NCBI GenBank assembly: GCA_009786275.1 | Contig: WQTL01000417.1 | Location: forward strand, 1-7,630 | Source: Bacillota bacterium | GTDB taxonomy: Bacteria; Bacillota; Clostridia; Oscillospirales; Acutalibacteraceae | Length of the DNA stretch: 7,630 nucleotides | Reading direction: 5' to 3' | The notes under the pieces: generated by a model | Told to the model about the DNA's origin: nothing | Database searches by the model: none | What the model saw: only the letters and a program-made list of their open reading frames with translations | Shown: positions 5,201 through 7,630 of the stretch, piece by piece | Layout: each line of letters starts with the position of its first letter | Numbering within the stretch: the stretch's first letter is position 1 | Program-made: the position numbers and the translations under genes

Positions 5201-6157
5201 GTGCCCTACCTTCCCCCCGACCTGATAGCACAGGCCAAGCAAATAGACCTACTATCCTACCTGCAAACCTACGACCCCGAAGAACTTGTTTCTGCTGGTG
5301 GGGGCGAGTTTTGCACGAAATCCCATGACAGCCTGCGCATATCCAACGGCCTTTGGTGCTGGCATTCACGAGGTATCGGCGGCAAGACAGCGCTTGACTA
5401 TCTCATCAAAGTACGCGGCATGGGCTTCATGGACGCGGTGGAACACCTACTCGGACGGGCGGCAATACAGCTACCCGTTTTTTCATGCCCGGCGAAGCCG
5501 CCGCCAAAAAGAACGCTGACCCTGCCGCCCGCCGCGCTCGATAACGACCGCGCCCTAGCATACCTGCAATCGCGCGGGATTGACCAAACTGTGCTGGCGC
5601 ACTGCGTCCAAGCTGGACATCTGTACGAGAGCGCCGAATACAACAACTGTGTTTTTGTTGGCATGGACAAGACGGGCACACCCCGCTACGCCGCTCTGCG
5701 CGGAACCGCAAGCAGCTTCAAGGGCGAGGCCAGCGGCAGCGATAAACGCTATTCGTTTTCCCTGCCCGCCCAGGGCGAGAGTGAAACGCTCCACCTGTTC
5801 GAGAGCGCCATTGACGCGCTGTCCTATGCCACCATCATGCAGATGCACGGACGGGATTATACGCAGGCGCACCTGCTATCACTGGCAGGCGTGTTCGCCC
5901 CGGCGCGGAACCCAAGCCTGCGCTTGCCCGTTTCACTGGCGCAGTATTTGGAGGACTACCCCGGCATCGGACGTGTTGACTTGCACTTGGACAACGACCC
6001 TGCGGGACGGGCGGCAACACAGAATATATCGGATTTGCTGGGCGAAACCCTTGTAGTGCGCAACCGTTCACCGCCCACAGGCAAGGATGTCAACGAGTAT
6101 TTATGTCGGCGGTTGGGTCTGTTAGAGCACCGGGACAACCGGGATGTACGGGCTTAA
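5201..6157 (+). CDS. DUF3991/TOPRIM domain protein (primase-like) of the mobilization module
   Basis: This 318-residue protein belongs to the DUF3991 + Toprim_2 family found next to relaxase genes of clostridial ICEs. The N-terminal part carries the family signature 'KSHDSLRISNGLWCWHSRGIGG' in pieces: S41-H42-D43-S44-L45, then W52-C53-W54 and G58-I59-G60-G61, followed by 'ALDYLIKVRGM'. The middle part ('AYLQSRGID', about 120-170) is DUF3991. The TOPRIM fold has the acidic motif E201 and D205 ('LFESAIDALSYA') and D264-x-D266 ('DLHLDNDPAGR'), then 'GKDVNEYL' near the end. TOPRIM proteins bind Mg and act in primase or nuclease reactions; a role in priming transferred single strands is plausible but inferred. 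The start is GTG, chosen because AAAGGAG (5187-5193) precedes it by 7 bases and because the fragment at 4663 begins with the same residues. It is followed by the putative oriT, then mobC and the relaxase gene. Confidence 0.9.
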   Translation: MPYLPPDLIAQAKQIDLLSYLQTYDPEELVSAGGGEFCTKSHDSLRISNGLWCWHSRGIGGKTALDYLIKVRGMGFMDAVEHLLGRAAIQLPVFSCPAKPPPKRTLTLPPAALDNDRALAYLQSRGIDQTVLAHCVQAGHLYESAEYNNCVFVGMDKTGTPRYAALRGTASSFKGEASGSDKRYSFSLPAQGESETLHLFESAIDALSYATIMQMHGRDYTQAHLLSLAGVFAPARNPSLRLPVSLAQYLEDYPGIGRVDLHLDNDPAGRAATQNISDLLGETLVVRNRSPPTGKDVNEYLCRRLGLLEHRDNRDVRA

Positions 6158-6188
6158 TGAATGGTCGGGATAACTACTAGCAAGCAAC

Positions 6189-6219
6189 GCCAAATGCCAG
6201 CACTTTGGCTGGATTTGGC
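6189..6219 (+). repeat. Inverted repeat 1 of the putative oriT
   Basis: GCCAAAT-G-CCAGC (6189-6201) pairs with GCTGGATTTGGC (6208-6219). This gives 12 perfect pairs interrupted by one bulged G, with a 6-nt loop. Confidence 0.75.
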
Positions 6220-6224
6220 AATTC

Positions 6225-6245
6225 TTAGGGACTTGCAGTCCCTAA
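6225..6245 (+). repeat. Inverted repeat 2 of the putative oriT
   Basis: TTAGGGACT (6225-6233) and AGTCCCTAA (6237-6245) form a perfect 9-bp stem around TGC. Only AA follows, with no T-run, so it is not an intrinsic terminator on the + strand. Confidence 0.8.
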
Positions 6246-6281
6246 AACCCTGGCTACCACGCGAGGAAGGAGTGATGTATT

Positions 6282-6608
6282 TTGCTAAAACGGAATATTA
6301 AAATCACGTTCCGTTTGAACCAAAAAGAAAGCGACCACCTGCGGAAGCTGATGAAAAAGAGCGGGCTGTCACAGGAGGCGTATTTTCGGCAGTTGATCAA
6401 CGGGCTTGTCCCCCGTGACTTACCCCCGCCCGATTATCTCTCCATGATGCAGTCGCTGTACGATGTAGGCGCTGCCCTGGGCCGGATTGAGCAGAAGGCC
6501 CGCGCAGTGGGCACGGTTGACGCGGCGCACTACGACGAGGCGGTGCAGCTGTTCCGGCAGACGGTGCGCGACATCACGGCGGCAGTCATTTTGCCGGAGA
6601 AGCGCTGA
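6282..6608 (+). CDS. mobC: MobC-type relaxosome accessory protein
   Basis: This 108-residue protein matches the plasmid mobilization relaxosome protein family (MobC). The N-terminal ribbon-helix-helix-like part reads 'KITFRLNQKESDHLRKLMKKSGLSQEAYFRQLI' in sections (residues ~6-40). The typical 'GLVPRDLPPPDY' follows (~41-52), then a helical C-terminal part ending in 'ITAAVILPEKR'. MobC binds oriT and helps the relaxase open and nick it. The start is TTG at 6282: AAGGAG (6267-6272) precedes it by 9 bases and an in-frame stop at 6273-6275 excludes longer forms. An ATG at 6275 is in another frame and gives only eight codons. Its stop overlaps the relaxase start (TGATG), so the two are translationally coupled. 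Confidence 0.92.
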   Translation: MLKRNIKITFRLNQKESDHLRKLMKKSGLSQEAYFRQLINGLVPRDLPPPDYLSMMQSLYDVGAALGRIEQKARAVGTVDAAHYDEAVQLFRQTVRDITAAVILPEKR

Positions 6609-7630
6609 TGGCTAGTACCTCCATTTGGGCCGTGAAGGGCTGGCTGGGCCGTGTGGTGATCTACGCCGAGAACCCCGATAAGACGGAGAACCCGGAATAC
6701 TACGAGCAGCCCGGCGCGACAGACGACGACCTCCAGGGGCTTACGGACGTGCTCTCCTACGCGCAGCAGGATTCCAAAACGGAGCGGCGCTTCTTTGTTT
6801 CGGGTGTCAATTGCGTACCCGAAATGGCGCGTGAGCAGATGATAGCCACAAAGAAGGAGTTCGAGAAAGAGGGCGGTATTGTCGCTTTCCACGGCTACCA
6901 GAGCTTCGTGCCCGGCGAAGTCGCCCCGGAAACCGCCCACGAAATCGGGGTGGAGCTGGCCCGCCGTCTATGGGGCAAACGCTATCAGGTGCTTGTGGCG
7001 ACTCACCTCGACAAGGGGCACGTGCACAACCACTTTGTGCTGAACACGGTATCATGCGCGGACGGGCGGCGCTACCACCGCACCAAGCGGGACTATTGCG
7101 GCCTGCGCCAGGCCAGCGACGACCTGTGCCGTGAGTACGGATTGTCGGTGATCGAATCCCCGGAGGCGGGCCAGTCGCGGCACTACGCCGAGTGGCAGGC
7201 GGCCCGGCATGGCAAGCCCACGTATCACGGTATGATGCAAACCGATCTCGACCGTGCCATTGCCGAGGCCATGACGGAGCGGCAGTTCTTCGACAACCTC
7301 CGCGCCATGGGCTACAGTGTCAAGCGGGGCGAGGATATTACCGTTCGCGCTGCCGGGCGGGATCGCGGCTTAAAGCTCCAACGCAACTTCGGCCCGGAGT
7401 ATTCTATTGAGGGCATACGCCGTCGCATCCTGGAGCAGTCGCGGCCCCGCCGCCCCGAACCCGAACCCACGCGCCAGGTACGCGTTTTTATATTGCGCGG
7501 TACGTTCCGGCACACACGGCGGCTAAAGGGCTTCCGGGCGCTGTACTTCCAGTATTTATATCTTCTTGGCAAGCTGCCGAAGCACCGCCCGCGACCGCCT
7601 GAGAAAGTCGCCCCGGTGCATCGGGGCGAG
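6608..7630 (+). CDS. MOBP-type relaxase, N-terminal 341 residues (runs off right edge)
   Basis: The frame from ATG 6608 is open to the last base. It encodes a relaxase/mobilization nuclease of the PF03432 type, which nicks oriT, stays bound to the 5' end through a tyrosine and guides the strand into the recipient. Motif I is 'VVIYAENPDKT', with Y19 the likely nucleophile. The metal-binding motif III is 'THLDKGHVHNHFVLN' (H133, D135, H138, H140, H142). A segment typical of the C-terminal side of the domain follows ('FDNLRAMGYSVKRGEDI', about 221-237, and 'GLKLQRNFGPEYS'). From about residue 285 the protein becomes Arg/Pro-rich ('RPRRPEPEPTRQ'). All key residues are present, so nothing argues against activity. 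It overlaps the mobC stop by one base and is presumably co-transcribed with it. Confidence 0.95.
   Translation, partial: MASTSIWAVKGWLGRVVIYAENPDKTENPEYYEQPGATDDDLQGLTDVLSYAQQDSKTERRFFVSGVNCVPEMAREQMIATKKEFEKEGGIVAFHGYQSFVPGEVAPETAHEIGVELARRLWGKRYQVLVATHLDKGHVHNHFVLNTVSCADGRRYHRTKRDYCGLRQASDDLCREYGLSVIESPEAGQSRHYAEWQAARHGKPTYHGMMQTDLDRAIAEAMTERQFFDNLRAMGYSVKRGEDITVRAAGRDRGLKLQRNFGPEYSIEGIRRRILEQSRPRRPEPEPTRQVRVFILRGTFRHTRRLKGFRALYFQYLYLLGKLPKHRPRPPEKVAPVHRGE

Larger units (their letters stand above)
6158..6281 (+). other. Putative origin of transfer (oriT) upstream of mobC
   Basis: This 124-base gap between the TOPRIM gene and mobC contains two adjacent hairpins (6189-6219 and 6225-6245) followed by AACCCTGGC. 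oriT sites of MOBP systems usually lie next to mobC and contain inverted repeats a few bases from the nick. In IncP-type sites the nicked strand has CCTG just before the nick, about 8 bases from the repeat. Here CCTG (6249-6252) ends 7 bases after the second stem. The hairpins are seen; the oriT identity and nick position are inference. An mRNA regulatory role for the hairpins is the alternative. Confidence 0.55.

Noticed and set aside
1..7630. CRISPR arrays, tRNA or rRNA genes
   Set aside because: No regularly spaced repeats and no cloverleaf or rRNA-like segments were seen on either strand.

Overview
The window looks like part of an integrative and conjugative or mobilizable element (ICE/IME) from a moderately GC-rich gut Clostridia-type Firmicute (Oscillospiraceae or Lachnospiraceae-like). 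The evidence is the gene set: a large serine recombinase, a SNF2-type helicase tail, a DUF3991/TOPRIM protein, MobC and a MOBP-type relaxase. Strong AAGGAG-type ribosome sites and extended -10 promoters also fit. The species assignment is inference. Nearly all genes are on the + strand.

Layout. (1) 1-1276: C-terminal 424 residues of a large serine recombinase that enters from the left edge and ends in two extra zinc-ribbon motifs. (2) 1277-2265: immediately downstream, the 3' third of a SNF2/DEAH-type helicase gene starts abruptly inside helicase motif VI. This suggests that the recombinase belongs to a nested element inserted into the helicase gene of the host ICE. (3) 2323-2745: a small conserved ICE protein of unknown function with its own extended -10 promoter. 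(4) 2746-5200: an accessory or scar region. It holds a long hairpin, a self-contained unit (consensus promoter, 306-aa unknown protein, intrinsic terminator), the left half of an IS110-family element with a highly structured leader that is a candidate bridge RNA, a frameshifted 5' fragment of a second TOPRIM gene, and an AT-richer stretch with a small minus-strand ORF. (5) 5201-7630: the mobilization module: DUF3991/TOPRIM protein, a two-hairpin putative oriT, MobC, and a relaxase that runs off the right edge.

How it fits together. The helicase, the 140-aa protein, the TOPRIM protein, MobC and the relaxase are the backbone of the host element. MobC and the relaxase are translationally coupled (TGATG overlap) and would act on the oriT just upstream of mobC. 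The region between the 140-aa gene and the TOPRIM gene looks like a hotspot where cargo and other elements landed and decayed. The most interesting items are the IS110 leader RNA closed by a perfect 11-bp inverted repeat, the recombinase insertion at motif VI of the helicase, and the uncharacterised 306-aa cargo gene.
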